Program-made: the position numbers and the translations under genes
Shown: in pieces, positions 62,501-64,000 of the stretch
How the letters are laid out: each line of letters starts with the position of its first letter
Numbering within the stretch: the first letter of the stretch is position 1
The notes under the pieces: model-generated
Told to the model about the DNA's origin: nothing
Seen by the model: the letters and a program-made list of their open reading frames with translations, nothing else
Database searches by the model: none
Assembly: GCA_028551475.1 (NCBI GenBank)
Contig: CM052356.1
Coordinates: 13,357,884 to 13,421,883 of the forward strand
Source: Casuarina equisetifolia
Taxonomy: Eukaryota > Streptophyta > Magnoliopsida > Fagales > Casuarinaceae
Reading direction: 5' to 3'
DNA length: 64,000 nucleotides

Positions 62501-64000
62501 TGCCTAAAGATATGAGCACTTAAAAATAAATGGGTCTACAAGCTGAAGTCAAAAGAGAACAATTTACTATCAAGGTAGAAGGGGCAATTAGTTGTGAAGG
62601 GTTATGATTAGAAGAAATGTATTGACTTTGAGAAGATTTTTTTTACCTGTGGTGAAGATGTCATCTATAAGAGTTATTCTTGGTTTAACTATTAGACTAA
62701 ACTGGGAGATAAAATAACTTGATGTGAAAAGTGCATTCCTTTATGGAGACTTGGAGGAAGAAATATATATACGAAACAAACTTGAGGGTTTCATAAAGAA
62801 AGGCAAGGAGAATCTTGTATGTCAATTGAAGAAGAGCTTGTATGTCAATTGAAGAAGAACTTGTATGTCTAAAATAAACACATCGTCAATGGTACAAGAA
62901 GTTTGAGTGATCCATGTTATAACATGGTTATAACAAGACTAGCTCAGATCATTGTGTGTTTGTGAAATACTTTGCAGGTAGTGATTTTGTCATCATACTC
63001 TTTATATGTTTATGATATGTTGACTGTTGGTTAAGATATTAAAAAGATTGTTAAATTGAAGAATGATCTAAGCAAGTCTTTTGCAATGAAAGATTTGGGA
63101 CTGTTAAAGTGAATCCTTGGTATGAAAGTTAAATGTGATAGAAAACATGAAAAGTTGTCTATCTCAAGAGAAGTATATAGAAAAGGTACTTCAAAGATGT
63201 AACATGAATAACATAAAGGCAATAAGTACTTCACTTGTAAGTCATTTCAAGCTAAGTAAGGAACAAAATCCTAAAAGTAAGAGTAAGATTGAATATATTA
63301 AAAAACCCTATGCATCTATGATTGGTAGCTTGATGTATATTACAGTAAACATTAGATTAGATATTGCTCATGTAGTTGGAGCAATTAGTCATTTTCTTTT
63401 AAATCCTAGTAAAAAACATTGGGAAGTTATGAAGTGATTACTCAGGTACCTTAAAGGAACTCCTAAGTCATGTTTATGCTTTGGTAATGATGAACCTGCA
63501 TTGGTTGGATACATAAACATAGATATGGTTGGTGACCAAGATAGGATAAGGTTTACAATATGCTTACCTTCATAGGGGGAGCAATTTCATGGCAATCTAG
63601 GCTACAAGTTTATATTGCCTTATTTACAACAAAAGTAAAGTATATAGCAATCATTGAGGGCAGAAAAGAAGTTCTATAGATGAAAATGTTTCTTCAGGAA
63701 CTTAGTATAAATCAAGAGATGGTTATCCTCTATAGTGGCAACAAAAGCTCCATCTACTTCAATAAGAATGTGTTATCCCATTCAATGTTTAAGCATATTG
63801 ATGTCAAATATCATTGGATTAGAGATGTATTAGAATTCAAGTAGTTAGATCTTATAAAGATTTACATTGATGACAATAGAGTAGATATGTTGAAAAAACC
63901 GTTGATAGGGGACAAGCTAAAGATATGTTAGTAGGTTGTTGAAATGAATTCCAAGTAAATTCAAGTCGAGGGAGCAATTTTCTTTCTCTTATGGTGCAAG
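59535..64000 (+). mobile_element. Ty1/copia retrotransposon fossil, 5' LTR to RNase H
   Basis: A putative 5' LTR begins TGTTAGGTTTGG at 59535 and ends before a degenerate tRNA-iMet primer site (59906-59917). Then come gag (about 60180-60780, CCHC zinc knuckle at about 60676-60730), a protease trace (about 60855-60890), integrase (about 61280-61990), reverse transcriptase (about 62500-63120) and RNase H (about 63300-63900). The element continues beyond the right edge, so its 3' LTR and target duplication cannot be seen. It is broken in many places and looks old. Confidence 0.8.

Overview
This is nuclear DNA from a flowering plant, most likely a eudicot. The evidence is intron-containing plant kinase genes with canonical GT/GC-AG splice sites, AT-rich intergenic DNA, and Ty1/copia, Ty3/gypsy and TRIM retroelement fossils with plant-type tRNA primer sites. 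I see no prokaryotic features, no CRISPR array and no RNA gene that I can support.

Left arm (1-28 kb), a retroelement nest. An Athila-like Ty3/gypsy element on the minus strand runs off the left edge and ends in a 1350-bp LTR (4611-5960). Next come a copia remnant (5961-7924), a fossil copy of the first exon of a kinase gene (about 8000-8400), poorly recognisable DNA with two small tandem repeats (8.4-12.1 kb), a three-LTR TRIM with an exact target duplication (12127-12701), a copia element with both LTRs (12930-19715, minus) split by a solo Athila-type LTR (16069-17342), and a second gypsy element (about 20.3-28 kb, plus) that carries an unidentified 1.06-kb insertion, another solo LTR (24785-26059) and probably one more insertion.

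Middle (28-48.7 kb), a genic island where I found no LTR element. It holds three host genes. The first is a six-exon receptor-like cytoplasmic kinase of the RLCK-VII type (30229-32690, minus, 423 aa, MGNC N-terminus). The second is another six-exon RLCK-VII gene (37580-40421, minus, 399 aa) with a 33-nt micro-exon and a GC-AG intron. The third is a single-exon glycosyltransferase family 92 gene (45016-46836, plus, up to 606 aa) with an upstream ORF containing a hexanucleotide repeat. The kinases are expected to act at the inner face of the plasma membrane downstream of receptor kinases. The GT92 protein is expected to be a Golgi type II membrane enzyme. Nothing in the sequence links the kinases to the GT92 gene functionally.

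Right arm (48.7-64 kb), a second nest. It holds a solo Athila-type LTR in plus orientation (48767-50012), a gypsy element with both LTRs (50155-57261, minus) whose right LTR contains yet another solo LTR (55596-56825), a scrap of copia, unassigned AT-rich DNA, and the 5' part of a plus-strand copia element (59535 to the right edge).

Five LTRs of one Athila-like family lie in 64 kb. Four are solo LTRs with exact 5-bp target duplications, and three of those sit inside other retroelements, which gives a relative insertion order.
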